Numbered from the stretch's first letter, positions 8,622 to 17,004 are shown. The stretch is 64,000 bases of DNA from Stutzerimonas sp. S1 (GCF_025966695.1 NZ_JAOEIY010000005.1:186001-250000), one strand, 5' to 3'. Program-made: numbers and translations. The notes: generated from the letters alone by a model not told the origin.

Positions 8622-8944
8622 CCTGTCTGCCTCCCCTTGGGGGGCGGCGTGCCGCTGGCAAGAGCGCACGCTGCGTGTCCTTTGATGTACCTGGCCTTGT
8701 GCGCTGACTGCTGCTGGCCAGATGGCCGGTGCTGCTCTACCGGGTGGTGACGACATGGAGTGTAGCTGTCGGGCTGCCCGACCGAGGCGGCGGCCTATCG
8801 CTATACGGTTGGGCTGCGGAGCGGGGCGCCCGATCCGCTGTGCTAGCCAGCGGATGAGTCGAGATTCTTCATGGCCGGGCGTGTCTCGGGTATCCGTCGA
8901 AGGGTGTAAACGCGCACCGGCGTTGCCGAGCTTCGCGACATCCC
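8622..8944. other. Intergenic region between csgH-like and csgD-like genes
   Basis: This 323-bp stretch holds no convincing ORF, no strong hairpin and no recognisable curli subunit remnant (no Gln/Asn/Gly repeat coding) in any frame that I could read. It probably contains the csgH promoter and ribosome binding site near 8622-8640. Confidence 0.5.
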
Positions 8945-9598
8945 TCAGGCGCGATACTCGCCCCAGTCGAGACGGCTTCGCAGCAGGTAGGCGGCTTCGG
9001 CACGGTTGGATGCACCGATCTTGCGCAGCAGGTTGTGGATATGGCTCTTGATGGTGTGCGGACTGAGGCCCAGCTGGTCGGCGATCTCCGCATTCGACAG
9101 ACCCTTGCCGGCAAGCGTGAGAATCTCCCGCTCGCGCAGGGTCAATGTGGCTTTGCTTTCGGCCAGGTGGCGCATCCGCCGCAGCTGGCCGAGCAGGCGC
9201 TCCATCAGCATGCGCGGTAGCCAGTCGCCGCCGGCGAGTAGCGTGCAGATGCCCTTGAGCAGATGCTCGCGGGTGGCGTTGCTGTAGAACACGCCACGAA
9301 TGCCGGGATGTTTTTCGAGCAGTTGTTCGGCCTGCTCCGGAACGATGTTCACCAGCGCCAGCGGCGTCTGCTCGTCGAACTGGTCGATCAGGTCGGAAAG
9401 CTCTTCGGTCTGCGCATGGCCGGCATCTACCAGGATCAGGTCCGAGTGGCTGATGCCGCGCTGGTGGAAGTTGGCAAGCGCAACCTCCAGGTGGGCCTGC
9501 TCGCCGAGGAAGTGACGAAAGAACAGTCCTAGCAGTTCGTTCCCGGTCAGCAGGGTGACAGTGGGCGAGGGGGCGTCCCGCGTGAGATCCGCATCCAT
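8945..9598 (-). CDS. csgD: CsgD-like LuxR-family transcriptional regulator
   Basis: A 217-residue protein, close to the 216 residues of E. coli CsgD. The N-terminal receiver-like domain has the GIRGVFYS segment shared with E. coli CsgD (NGVFYS) and a following helical stretch with LLAGGDWLPRMLMERLL. The C-terminal LuxR-type helix-turn-helix runs LTLREREILTLAGKGLSNAE and on through SPHTIKSHIHNLLRKIGASN. The longer frame can start at 9685, but the extra 29 codons are AT-rich and unlike CsgD, so I use the ATG at 9598. CsgD switches on curli and other matrix genes. It is divergent from a secreted low-complexity protein. Confidence 0.75.
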   Translation of the reverse strand: MDADLTRDAPSPTVTLLTGNELLGLFFRHFLGEQAHLEVALANFHQRGISHSDLILVDAGHAQTEELSDLIDQFDEQTPLALVNIVPEQAEQLLEKHPGIRGVFYSNATREHLLKGICTLLAGGDWLPRMLMERLLGQLRRMRHLAESKATLTLREREILTLAGKGLSNAEIADQLGLSPHTIKSHIHNLLRKIGASNRAEAAYLLRSRLDWGEYRA

Positions 9599-9960
9599 GT
9601 TCGGTACCTGGTCAGTCGGGCGAGATTGATGAAAATGATTGGTGAAAAAGTTACTAAACGACCAGTACTTGGCGGTGAAGTTCATGCCTCGATAAGCGAA
9701 ACGGCAAGAATTAGAAACTAATCGGTCGTTAGGTGGAGCTGGTTCGAGCGAGCGGTTTAAGCCGCTTCGACGGTCACGTAGCCAGCGCGGTGTCGCGCAT
9801 CCGCACGTTTCCAGTCAGCAACTTGCGACGGACGGTGGGTCTGCCAGCCGCTCTAGTCCGGGTCACCGTTGCGCTGAGTCGTCGTGAGGGTGGGGTGGAT
9901 GAAACCTTGTGCGTCGCCTGCTGCCCGATCTAGGGAATCCTTCGACAAAGGTGAACGGTC
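9599..9960. promoter_or_regulatory. Divergent promoter region between csgD-like gene and secreted protein gene
   Basis: This 362-bp region is locally AT-rich (about 9625-9730), unlike the surrounding coding DNA, which supports promoter activity. A 7-bp inverted pair, AACGACC at 9657-9663 and GGTCGTT at 9724-9730, is present. No gene is supported within it. An alternative upstream csgD start at 9685 would place part of this region inside the coding sequence. Confidence 0.45.
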
Positions 9961-10287
9961 ATGAAACTGATCCCTATGGCTTTGCTGACATTCGCGGCGT
10001 TACTTGCCTCGGGCGCGCATGCGGCTGGTGAAACTGCCAACAGCCGCTCGGAGAACGGCAAGGAGGCGATGGAGGAAAGCGCCCACGGTGGCGACTACAG
10101 CGGTAAGGGCTTCGGCAGTGCTGCGCAGGAATCGGCCACCGGCAAAGGCGGCAGTACCGATACCAGCGGCACGGGGAATGACGGCTCCCAGGCCGGTGAG
10201 GTCGACCAGGGCGCCGATGGCGAGGTGCACGGTGAGCAGGGTACTACCGGTACGGCTGGCGAGGGCGGCGCGCGCGGCGCCTATTGA
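9961..10287 (+). CDS. Small secreted Gly/Ser/Glu-rich low-complexity protein
   Basis: A 108-residue protein with a clear Sec signal peptide (MKLIPMALLTFAALLASGAHA, cleavage after AHA) and a mature part of about 87 residues rich in Gly, Ser, Thr, Glu and Asp. It has no cysteine and almost no hydrophobic residues, so it is probably disordered and very acidic. No family is recognised. The ribosome binding site is weak (AAGGTGA). It is divergent from the CsgD-like regulator, so a matrix or envelope role is possible but unproven. A strong terminator follows at 10351-10378. Confidence 0.7.
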   Translation: MKLIPMALLTFAALLASGAHAAGETANSRSENGKEAMEESAHGGDYSGKGFGSAAQESATGKGGSTDTSGTGNDGSQAGEVDQGADGEVHGEQGTTGTAGEGGARGAY

Positions 10288-10350
10288 GCGGCTGCCGAGT
10301 CGCCAGGGCAGTGGCCGGCGCGGAGGTCCGGGCGAGTCCGACGGCAATGT

Positions 10351-10378
10351 AAAAAGGGAGGCCGAAGCCTCCCTTTTT
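10351..10378. terminator. Bidirectional terminator between the secreted protein gene and serA
   Basis: A perfect 12-bp stem, AAAAAGGGAGGC (10351-10362) with its complement (10367-10378) around a CGAA loop, has A-tract/T-tract flanks on both sides. It serves the plus-strand gene ending at 10287 and serA ending at 10397. Confidence 0.93.
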
Positions 10379-10396
10379 ATTCACAACACTGTCGGA

Positions 10397-11626
10397 TCAG
10401 AACAGTACGCGGCTGCGGATGGTGCCGTTGACGTGCTGCAGCTTCTCCAGCGCCAGGTCGGAGTACTCCTTGTCCACGTCGATGACGACGTAGCCGACCT
10501 TCTCGTTGGTCTGCAGGAACTGGCCGCAGATGTTGATGCCATTGTCGGCGAAGACCTTGTTGATCTCGCTCATCACACCCGGAATGTTCTGGTGGATGTG
10601 CAGCAGACGGTGCTTGCCCGGGTGCGACGGCAGCGCCACTTCCGGGAAGTTGACCGAGGACACCGAGGTGCCGTTGTCGCTGTACTTGACCAGCTTCTCG
10701 GCGACTTCCAGGCCGATGTTGGCCTGCGCTTCGGCGGTGGAACCACCGATGTGCGGGGTCAGGATCACGCGATCCAGGCCACGCAGCGGGCTTTCGAATT
10801 CCTCGTCGTTGGACTTGGGCTCGACCGGGAACACGTCGATGGCGGCGCCGATCAGGTGCTCGTCCTTGATCGCGGCGGCTAGGTGATCCAGCTCGACCAC
10901 GGTGCCGCGGGCAGCGTTGATCAGGATGGCGCCTTTTTTCATCGCGCGGATTTCCTTCTCGCCAATCATCCACTGGGTGGACGGCAGCTCGGGAACGTGC
11001 AGGGAGACGATGTCGCACATGCCCAGCAGCTCGTACAGCGAGCCGATCTGGGTAGCGTTGCCCAGCGGCAGCTTGGTCACCACGTCGTAGAAGTAGACCT
11101 GCATGCCCAGCGCTTCGGCCAGTACGGAGAGCTGGGTGCCGATGGAGCCGTAGCCGATGATGCCGAGCTTCTTGCCGCGGATCTCGAAGGAGTTGGCCGC
11201 CGACTTGATCCAGCCGCCGCGATGGCAGGAGGCGTTCTTCTCCGGAATGCCGCGCAGCAACAGGATGGCTTCGGCGAGCACCAGCTCGGCCACCGAACGG
11301 GTGTTGGAATAAGGCGCGTTGAACACTGCGATGCCGCGCTCGCGGGCGGCATTCAGGTTGACCTGGTTGGTGCCGATGCAGAAGCAGCCGACGGCGATCA
11401 GCTTTTTCGCGGCGTCGAAGACTTCCTCGGTGAGCTGAGTACGCGAACGGATGCCGACGAAGTGGGCGTCGGCGATCTTGGCCTTCAGCTCGTCGCCGGA
11501 CAGCGCGGTCTTGAGGTATTCGATATTCGAGTAACCGGCGGCCTTGAGGGTGTCGACGGCGTTCTGGTGCACGCCTTCGAGAAGAAGAAACTTGATCTTG
11601 CTCTTGTCGAGAGAGGTCTGGCTCAT
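10397..11626 (-). CDS. serA: D-3-phosphoglycerate dehydrogenase
   Basis: A 409-residue enzyme, the usual length for the type with a single C-terminal ACT domain. It has the Rossmann motif GIIGYGSIGTQ near residues 154-164, the NAARGTVV segment with catalytic context, PHIGGSTAEAQANIG with the catalytic His, and the ACT domain from about residue 335 (NIPGVMSEINKVFADNGINI) that mediates serine feedback inhibition. It oxidises 3-phosphoglycerate in the first step of serine synthesis and can reduce 2-oxoglutarate to D-2-hydroxyglutarate. Its divergent neighbour is the dehydrogenase that recycles that product. The two start codons are about 200 bp apart. Confidence 0.97.
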   Translation of the reverse strand: MSQTSLDKSKIKFLLLEGVHQNAVDTLKAAGYSNIEYLKTALSGDELKAKIADAHFVGIRSRTQLTEEVFDAAKKLIAVGCFCIGTNQVNLNAARERGIAVFNAPYSNTRSVAELVLAEAILLLRGIPEKNASCHRGGWIKSAANSFEIRGKKLGIIGYGSIGTQLSVLAEALGMQVYFYDVVTKLPLGNATQIGSLYELLGMCDIVSLHVPELPSTQWMIGEKEIRAMKKGAILINAARGTVVELDHLAAAIKDEHLIGAAIDVFPVEPKSNDEEFESPLRGLDRVILTPHIGGSTAEAQANIGLEVAEKLVKYSDNGTSVSSVNFPEVALPSHPGKHRLLHIHQNIPGVMSEINKVFADNGINICGQFLQTNEKVGYVVIDVDKEYSDLALEKLQHVNGTIRSRVLF

Positions 11627-11737
11627 CTGCGTTTAAACCTTTAAGGCCGGAGGATATGACTGGGAGTGTCCAGCGAAGGCTGGCCGACCCGGTAATGCCG
11701 GTGTCGGGAGTCTGCCGAGGCACGTTTCAAAGGGGGG

Positions 11738-11753
11738 CGTATGCTAGCATACG
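11738..11753. promoter_or_regulatory. 16-bp perfect palindrome in the serA/D2HGDH divergent promoter region
   Basis: CGTATGCT followed directly by AGCATACG is a perfect palindrome. It is flanked by GGGGG on the left and GCCCCC on the right, which extends the dyad with one unpaired base. Its position between divergent genes suits an operator shared by both promoters, or alternatively a -10-like element. No regulator is identified. Confidence 0.5.
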
Positions 11754-11825
11754 AGCCCCCTGAAACACCCATCCCCGAGCTGAAGCGTGCTCAGGGTGAC
11801 CATGAATCGTATGAGAGTTCCCGTG

Positions 11826-13220
11826 ATGACCGACCCCGCCCTGATCGATGAGCTGAAAACCCTGGTCGAGCCCGGCAAAGTGCTGACCGACGCCGATTCG
11901 CTGAACGCCTACGGCAAGGACTGGACCAAGCATTTCGCCCCGGCGCCCTCGGCCATCGTGTTTCCCAAGAGCATCGAGCAGGTGCAGGCCATCGTGCGCT
12001 GGGCCAACGCCCACAAGGTCGCGCTGGTGCCCTCGGGCGGACGTACCGGACTCTCCGCAGCCGCTGTCGCCGCCAATGGCGAGGTGGTGGTGTCGTTCGA
12101 TTACATGAACCAGATTCTCGATTTCAACGAGACGGATCGCACCGCCGTCTGCCAGCCCGGCGTGGTCACCGCGCAGCTGCAGCAGTTCGCCGAGGACAAG
12201 GGCCTGTACTACCCGGTGGACTTCGCCTCCGCCGGCTCCAGCCAGATCGGCGGCAACATCGGCACCAACGCCGGCGGCATCAAGGTGATCCGCTACGGCA
12301 TGACGCGCAACTGGGTCGCCGGGATGAAGGTCGTGACCGGCAAGGGCGACGTGCTCGAGCTGAACAAGGACCTGATCAAGAACGCCACCGGCTATGACCT
12401 GCGCCAGCTGTTCATCGGCGCCGAAGGCACGCTGGGCTTCGTCGTCGAAGCGACCATGCGCCTGGAGCGCCAGCCGACCAACCTCACCGCGCTGGTGCTG
12501 GGCACCCCGGATTTCGATTCGATCATGCCGGTGCTGCACGCCTTCCAGGACAAGCTGGACCTGACCGCCTTCGAGTTCTTCTCCGACAAGGCGCTGGCCA
12601 AAGTGCTCGGCCGCGGTGACGTACCGGCGCCGTTCGAAACCGACTGCCCGTTCTATGCGCTGCTGGAATTCGAGGCGACCACCGACGAGCGTGCCGACCA
12701 GGCGCTGGCCACCTTCGAGCATTGCGTCGAGCAGGGCTGGGTGCTCGATGGCGTGATGAGCCAGAGCGAGCAGCAGCTGCAGAACCTGTGGAAGCTGCGC
12801 GAGTACATCTCCGAGACCATCAGTCACTGGACGCCGTACAAGAACGACATCTCGGTGACCATCGCCAAGGTGCCGGCCTTCCTCAAGGAGATCGACGCCA
12901 TCGTCGGTGAGCACTACCCGGACTTCGAGATCGTCTGGTTCGGCCACATCGGCGACGGCAACCTGCACTTGAACATCCTCAAGCCCGATGCGATGGACAA
13001 GGACGAGTTCTTCGGCAAGTGCGCGACGGTGAACAAGTGGGTGTTCGAAACCGTGCAGAAGTACAACGGCTCGATCTCCGCCGAACATGGCGTGGGCATG
13101 ACCAAGCGCGACTACCTCGAGTACAGCCGCTCACCGGTGGAAATCGAGTACATGAAGGCAGTCAAGGCAGTGTTCGACCCGAACGGCATCATGAACCCCG
13201 GCAAGATCTTCGCGGCCTGA
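11826..13220 (+). CDS. D-2-hydroxyglutarate dehydrogenase (FAD-binding oxidoreductase)
   Basis: A 464-residue VAO-type flavoprotein. The FAD-binding PCMH domain includes VPSGGRTGLSAAA and GGNIGTNAGGIKVIRYG, and the C-terminal domain has FGHIGDGNLHLNI, SAEHGVGMTKRDYL and a closing DPNGIMNPGK. It oxidises D-2-hydroxyglutarate to 2-oxoglutarate and passes electrons to a flavoprotein acceptor. In P. stutzeri A1501 this enzyme is reported to be coupled with SerA, making the first serine step favourable; the divergent serA next door matches. MTDPALIDEL at 11826 is the start used by relatives as I recall them. An ATG at 11802 has the better-looking ribosome binding site (CAGGGTG) and remains possible. 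Confidence 0.9.
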   Translation: MTDPALIDELKTLVEPGKVLTDADSLNAYGKDWTKHFAPAPSAIVFPKSIEQVQAIVRWANAHKVALVPSGGRTGLSAAAVAANGEVVVSFDYMNQILDFNETDRTAVCQPGVVTAQLQQFAEDKGLYYPVDFASAGSSQIGGNIGTNAGGIKVIRYGMTRNWVAGMKVVTGKGDVLELNKDLIKNATGYDLRQLFIGAEGTLGFVVEATMRLERQPTNLTALVLGTPDFDSIMPVLHAFQDKLDLTAFEFFSDKALAKVLGRGDVPAPFETDCPFYALLEFEATTDERADQALATFEHCVEQGWVLDGVMSQSEQQLQNLWKLREYISETISHWTPYKNDISVTIAKVPAFLKEIDAIVGEHYPDFEIVWFGHIGDGNLHLNILKPDAMDKDEFFGKCATVNKWVFETVQKYNGSISAEHGVGMTKRDYLEYSRSPVEIEYMKAVKAVFDPNGIMNPGKIFAA

Positions 13221-13247
13221 GTGGCCCACCGACCCAAGGAGTCATCG

Positions 13248-13913
13248 ATGAGCTACCAGCACCACTACACCGACGGCACGCCGATCCACTATCCGCTGGG
13301 CAAGGTCGTCTGCATCGGTCGCAACTACGCCGAGCACGCCAAGGAGCTGAACAACCCGGTGCCGACCGAGCCGCTGCTGTTCATCAAGGCCGGCAGCTGC
13401 ACCGTGCCGCTGGACGATGGTTTCAGCATCCCCAGCGATCGCGGTGCGGTGCACTACGAGGCGGAAATTGCCGTGCTGATCGGCAAGCCGCTGTCGCGCA
13501 AGCCCAACGACGAAGAGGTGCGCGATGCCATTTCCGGCTTCGCCCCGGCACTGGACCTTACCTTGCGCGACGTGCAGGCCAAGCTCAAGGAGAAGGGGCA
13601 TCCCTGGGAAATCGCCAAGAGCTTCGATGGAGCCTGCGTACTGGCGCCCTTCGTGCCGGCTAGCGCAGTAGAAGACCTGGGTGATATCGGCATTCGCTTG
13701 AGCATCAACGGCGAGGTGCGGCAGGACGGTAACAGCAGTCAGATGCTCAATGCCATCCTGCCGCTGCTGCAACACATCGCCGGGCACTTCAGCCTGCAAC
13801 CGGGCGATGTGGTGCTGACCGGTACGCCGGCCGGCGTCGGCCCGCTCAAGCAGGGCGATCAGCTGGTGCTGGAGTTGGTCGGCCTGTCGCGCTTCGAAAG
13901 CCGCGTGCTGTGA
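13248..13913 (+). CDS. Fumarylacetoacetate hydrolase family protein
   Basis: A 221-residue FAH-domain protein. The conserved start VVCIGRNYAEHAKEL, metal-binding acidic residues in HYEAEIAVLIGKPL, and the final GDVVLTGTPAGVGPLKQGD are present. Family members include acylpyruvate hydrolases and oxaloacetate decarboxylases; the substrate here cannot be decided. The start at 13248 has AAGGAG 6 bases upstream. It is 27 bp after the D-2-hydroxyglutarate dehydrogenase gene on the same strand, so they are probably co-transcribed; an oxo-acid housekeeping role fits. Confidence 0.88.
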   Translation: MSYQHHYTDGTPIHYPLGKVVCIGRNYAEHAKELNNPVPTEPLLFIKAGSCTVPLDDGFSIPSDRGAVHYEAEIAVLIGKPLSRKPNDEEVRDAISGFAPALDLTLRDVQAKLKEKGHPWEIAKSFDGACVLAPFVPASAVEDLGDIGIRLSINGEVRQDGNSSQMLNAILPLLQHIAGHFSLQPGDVVLTGTPAGVGPLKQGDQLVLELVGLSRFESRVL

Positions 13914-13918
13914 CCTCT

Positions 13919-13943
13919 ACGCGGCGGGGCAAGCCCGCCGCGT
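13919..13943 (+). terminator. Hairpin after the FAH-family gene
   Basis: A perfect 10-bp stem, ACGCGGCGGG (13919-13928) with its complement (13934-13943) around GCAAG, is followed by a pyrimidine-rich TGCTTCTTTG. It lies 6 bases after the stop codon. The T-tract is imperfect. Confidence 0.6.
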
Positions 13944-14006
13944 ATGCTGCTTCTTTGTCAACCGCTCTCGTGTTGTAATCCGGCATCCTTCGCCGGAATG
14001 CATCCC

Positions 14007-14909
14007 ATGCCCGTTCGAATTTTCCGCTGGCGCTTGATCGTCGCTGCCGTTCTGCTGCTGTTGCTCACGGCATTGCTTGTGGCTGGCCGCCTGCTGCACT
14101 GGGACGATCAGCTGCGCTTGTACTGGAGCGAACGGTCGGTGAGTGCCGAGCAGCGCGCCGCCGGTATCTGGCTGCCGGACTATGAGCTGGTGCTGGAAAC
14201 CACGCTCGCCGGGTTGGAAAAGGACGAGACCTCCGGGCTGACCTGGAATCCACTGACCGGCACGCTTTTTACCGTCACCGGCAAGCATCCCCAGTTAATC
14301 GAGTTCACCCCGGCCGGCGTCGTCCTGCGCCGCGTCACGCTGACTGGCTTCGCCGATCCCGAGGCGGTGGAAGCGCTGGGGGATGGCCGCCTGGCGATCG
14401 TCGACGAGCGTCGTCGGCTGGTGGCCGTATTTCGCCTCGAGCCTGACGTGGAAAGCCTCGACCTGGAGGACCTGGCCAGTTACGACTTGGGTTTCGCCGA
14501 TGCCGGCAACAAGGGCTTTGAGGGCCTGGCCTGGAATCCGCGTACGCAGCGCCTGTTGCTGGCCAAGGAGCGTGATCCGCAGGGGTTGTTCGAACTGCCG
14601 TTTCCCGGCGAGGACGGCGCAGCCGGTACGCTGCACGCCGTGCCTGGGCAGAGGTTGCTGGTGCGCGACATTTCCTCCGTCGCCATCGACCCGCGCAGTG
14701 GCCACACGCTGATGCTCTCCGACGAGTCGCGACTGCTGGTGGAGCTGGATCTGCAAGGCCAGCCGCGCAGTTTCATCAGTCTGTTCGGAGGGGTGAACGG
14801 CCTGGTGCAGGGCATCGAGCAGGCCGAGGGCGTGGCGATGGACGGTGAAGGCAATATCTATGTGGTCGGTGAGCCCAATCGTTTCTACGTGTTCAGTCGC
14901 AAGCGCTGA
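14007..14909 (+). CDS. SdiA-regulated-domain (YjiK-like) membrane-anchored protein, copy 1
   Basis: A 300-residue protein with one N-terminal membrane segment (LIVAAVLLLLLTALLVAG, residues about 8-25) followed by an extracytoplasmic beta-propeller-like domain. Repeated motifs include ETSGLTWNPLTGTLFTVTG, GFADPEAVEALGDGRLAIVD, NKGFEGLAWNPRTQRLLLAK and SGHTLMLSDESRLLVELD. This matches the SdiA-regulated family. Its ligand is not known. A close paralogue follows after a 77-bp gap. The ATG at 14007 precedes the basic residues of the anchor; an ATG at 13998 is an alternative. Confidence 0.83.
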   Translation: MPVRIFRWRLIVAAVLLLLLTALLVAGRLLHWDDQLRLYWSERSVSAEQRAAGIWLPDYELVLETTLAGLEKDETSGLTWNPLTGTLFTVTGKHPQLIEFTPAGVVLRRVTLTGFADPEAVEALGDGRLAIVDERRRLVAVFRLEPDVESLDLEDLASYDLGFADAGNKGFEGLAWNPRTQRLLLAKERDPQGLFELPFPGEDGAAGTLHAVPGQRLLVRDISSVAIDPRSGHTLMLSDESRLLVELDLQGQPRSFISLFGGVNGLVQGIEQAEGVAMDGEGNIYVVGEPNRFYVFSRKR

Positions 14910-14986
14910 GTCGCTGCGCCGGTTAAGTTTGGTGTAAGCCGGGCGCGACACAATCGCAACTCCCGAACTAGAACGAAGTGGGTGTC

Positions 14987-15874
14987 ATGCGTGCGTCGAA
15001 ATTCCTTCTGGCTGCGCTGCTCGGCGTCGTCGTGTTGCTGGCCATCGCGGCCGGCATTCATTACCGCCTGTTCGAACGTGGCTGGTTCCATCTCGGTCAG
15101 TGGCATCAGGCCGAGCAGCGCCAGGCGAGCTCATTGTGGCTACCCGATTATCGGGCAACGATCCAGGGGAAGGTCGTCCGTGGCATAGACGACGATCTCT
15201 CGGCGCTGACCTTCGATCCGGATCGCAACAGCCTGATCGCCGTTACCAACGGCAACCCGCACTGGCTGGAGCTCAGCCTGGAAGGCGACCTGCTGCGCGC
15301 CATTCCGCTGGTCGGCTTTGGCGACCCGGAAGCGATCGAATACATTTCCGAAGGCGTGTACGTGATCAGCGACGAGCGTCTGCAGCGGCTGCTACGGATC
15401 CAAGTTGACGAACAGACAACGGTCATTGATGCGGCGCACGCGTCACAGCTCTCGCTGGGCATCGACCGCAACGGCAACAAGGGCTTCGAGGGCCTGGCCT
15501 ACGATACGGCCGGCAAGCGCCTGTTCGTCGCAAAGGAACGTAATCCGGTGCGAATCTACGAGATCTCCGGCTTCCCCTACGCCGAGCCGACGCTGTCGGT
15601 GCAGATCAGTGAGCACGAGGCCCGACTGTTTGTGCGCGACCTGTCCAGTCTGCAGTTCGATGAGCGGAGCGGGCACCTGCTGGCGCTGTCGGACGAGTCG
15701 CGGTTGGTGGTCGAGCTGGATACCAGCGGCCGACCGCTCAGCAGCCTATTGCTGAAGCGGGGCCAACATGGGCTCGAGGCCGACGTACCGCAGCCCGAAG
15801 GCCTCGCCATGGCGATGGACGGCACGTTGTACCTGGTCAGCGAGCCGAACCTGTTCTACGTGTTCCGCAAGTGA
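14987..15874 (+). CDS. SdiA-regulated-domain (YjiK-like) membrane-anchored protein, copy 2
   Basis: A 295-residue paralogue of the preceding gene. It has an N-terminal anchor (FLLAALLGVVVLLAIAAG) and the same motif order: DDLSALTFDPDRNSLIAVTN, GFGDPEAIEYISEGVYVISD, NKGFEGLAYDTAGKRLFVAK and SGHLLALSDESRLVVELD. Both end in SEPN/GEPN-(L/R)-FYVF. The tandem arrangement implies duplication followed by divergence; motif blades are well conserved while the anchors differ. GTG at 14978 is an alternative start. Its role is unknown. Confidence 0.83.
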   Translation: MRASKFLLAALLGVVVLLAIAAGIHYRLFERGWFHLGQWHQAEQRQASSLWLPDYRATIQGKVVRGIDDDLSALTFDPDRNSLIAVTNGNPHWLELSLEGDLLRAIPLVGFGDPEAIEYISEGVYVISDERLQRLLRIQVDEQTTVIDAAHASQLSLGIDRNGNKGFEGLAYDTAGKRLFVAKERNPVRIYEISGFPYAEPTLSVQISEHEARLFVRDLSSLQFDERSGHLLALSDESRLVVELDTSGRPLSSLLLKRGQHGLEADVPQPEGLAMAMDGTLYLVSEPNLFYVFRK

Positions 15875-15884
15875 GTGGACCGGC

Positions 15885-16232
15885 TCAGCCGGTCGCCGCG
15901 GCGCTTTCGTCCTGCAACATCGCTTGCGGCGCGTGGTTCTGCACCGATTCGCAGCCGTGCTCGGCGCTGCTCAGGCTCGCATACATCTGGCTCTGGCCGA
16001 TGATCTGACCGTTGCTTGCCTTGAGTACGAAGTAGTATTTGCCGTTGCTCGCTTCCTTGACCTCGAAGGCCCCTTCGCGTGTCGCGTTCTTGCGTACCGA
16101 ATCGATGCCGTTCAACGCGGAAGCATGAGCTTTGTACTGTTCGCTGGACAGCACGACCTGCCCGTTGCTGGCCAACAGGTTGAAATGGAACTGGCCGTTG
16201 CTGGATTTCTTCAACTGGAACTTGCCAGACAT
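15885..16232 (-). CDS. DUF1508 (YegP-like) family protein
   Basis: A 115-residue protein with two copies of the DUF1508 motif: GKFQLKKSSNGQFHFNLLAS near residue 3 and GAFEVKEASNGKYYFVLKAS near residue 53. Each is followed by NGQ-x(2)-(L/G)-S-x-Y and a run of helix. This duplicated architecture is that of YegP. The function is unknown. The start at 16232 has CAGGAGG at good spacing; the longer open frame to 16283 is not conserved-looking. It converges closely (10 bp) on the SdiA-regulated-domain gene. Confidence 0.9.
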   Translation of the reverse strand: MSGKFQLKKSSNGQFHFNLLASNGQVVLSSEQYKAHASALNGIDSVRKNATREGAFEVKEASNGKYYFVLKASNGQIIGQSQMYASLSSAEHGCESVQNHAPQAMLQDESAAATG

Positions 16233-16332
16233 GGCGACACCTCCTGTGATGGGCTGCGCCGTTTTCGACGCAGCGTCATCCAAGCGTAGTCGCTACCGGC
16301 ACATCGTGCCGCTGCGCTTCAGCGTCCGCCCT

Positions 16333-17004
16333 TCAGCGCTTGAGCGTCTGCACGCCGCTGTCGGTGCCGAGCAACAGGAGATCGGCCGAGCGCATGGCGA
16401 ACAGGCCGTTGGTGACCACGCCGACGATGTTGTTGATCTTGTCTTCCAGCTCGGGCGCGAAACCGATCATCAGGTTGTGTACGTCGAGAATGACGTTGCC
16501 GTTGTCGGTCACCACGCCGTCGCGGTAGACCGGATCGCCGCCGAGCTTCACCAGTTCGCGCGCCACATGGCTGCGTGCCATCGGGATGACTTCCACCGGC
16601 AGCGGATAAGCGCCCAGCCGCTCGACCAGCTTGCTGGCATCGGCAATGCAGATGAAGGTTTTGGCGACTGCCGCGACGATCTTCTCGCGGGTCAGGGCTG
16701 CGCCACCGCCCTTGATCAGCTCGAGGTGCTTGTTGGCCTCGTCGGCGCCGTCGACGTAGAACTCCAGTTCGCTCACCGAGTTCAGGTCGTAGACCGGGAT
16801 GCCGTGCTGTTTCAGGCGCTCGGCGGTGGCCTCGGAGCTGGCCACCGCACCATCGAAGAAGCCCTTGTGCTTGGCCAGCAGGTCGATGAAGAAGTTGGCA
16901 GTGGAACCGGTACCGACGCCGACGATGCTGCGATCGTTGAGCTTGGGCACGATGTAGTCGACGGCGGCCTGGGCGACGGCCTGCTTGAGCTGATCCTGGG
17001 TCAT
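16333..17004 (-). CDS. rpiA: Ribose-5-phosphate isomerase A
   Basis: A 223-residue enzyme of standard length. It contains [17 protein letters not shown] (phosphate binding), [20 protein letters not shown] with the catalytic Asp/Glu region, and [20 protein letters not shown]. RpiA interconverts ribose 5-phosphate and ribulose 5-phosphate in the non-oxidative pentose phosphate pathway, in the cytoplasm. It is divergent from ilvA, as in other pseudomonads. Confidence 0.97.
   Translation of the reverse strand: MTQDQLKQAVAQAAVDYIVPKLNDRSIVGVGTGSTANFFIDLLAKHKGFFDGAVASSEATAERLKQHGIPVYDLNSVSELEFYVDGADEANKHLELIKGGGAALTREKIVAAVAKTFICIADASKLVERLGAYPLPVEVIPMARSHVARELVKLGGDPVYRDGVVTDNGNVILDVHNLMIGFAPELEDKINNIVGVVTNGLFAMRSADLLLLGTDSGVQTLKR

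Noticed and set aside
9657..9730. AACGACC/GGTCGTT as a regulator site
   Set aside because: Only 7 bp with a 60-bp gap, so chance is likely; noted only as part of the intergenic description.
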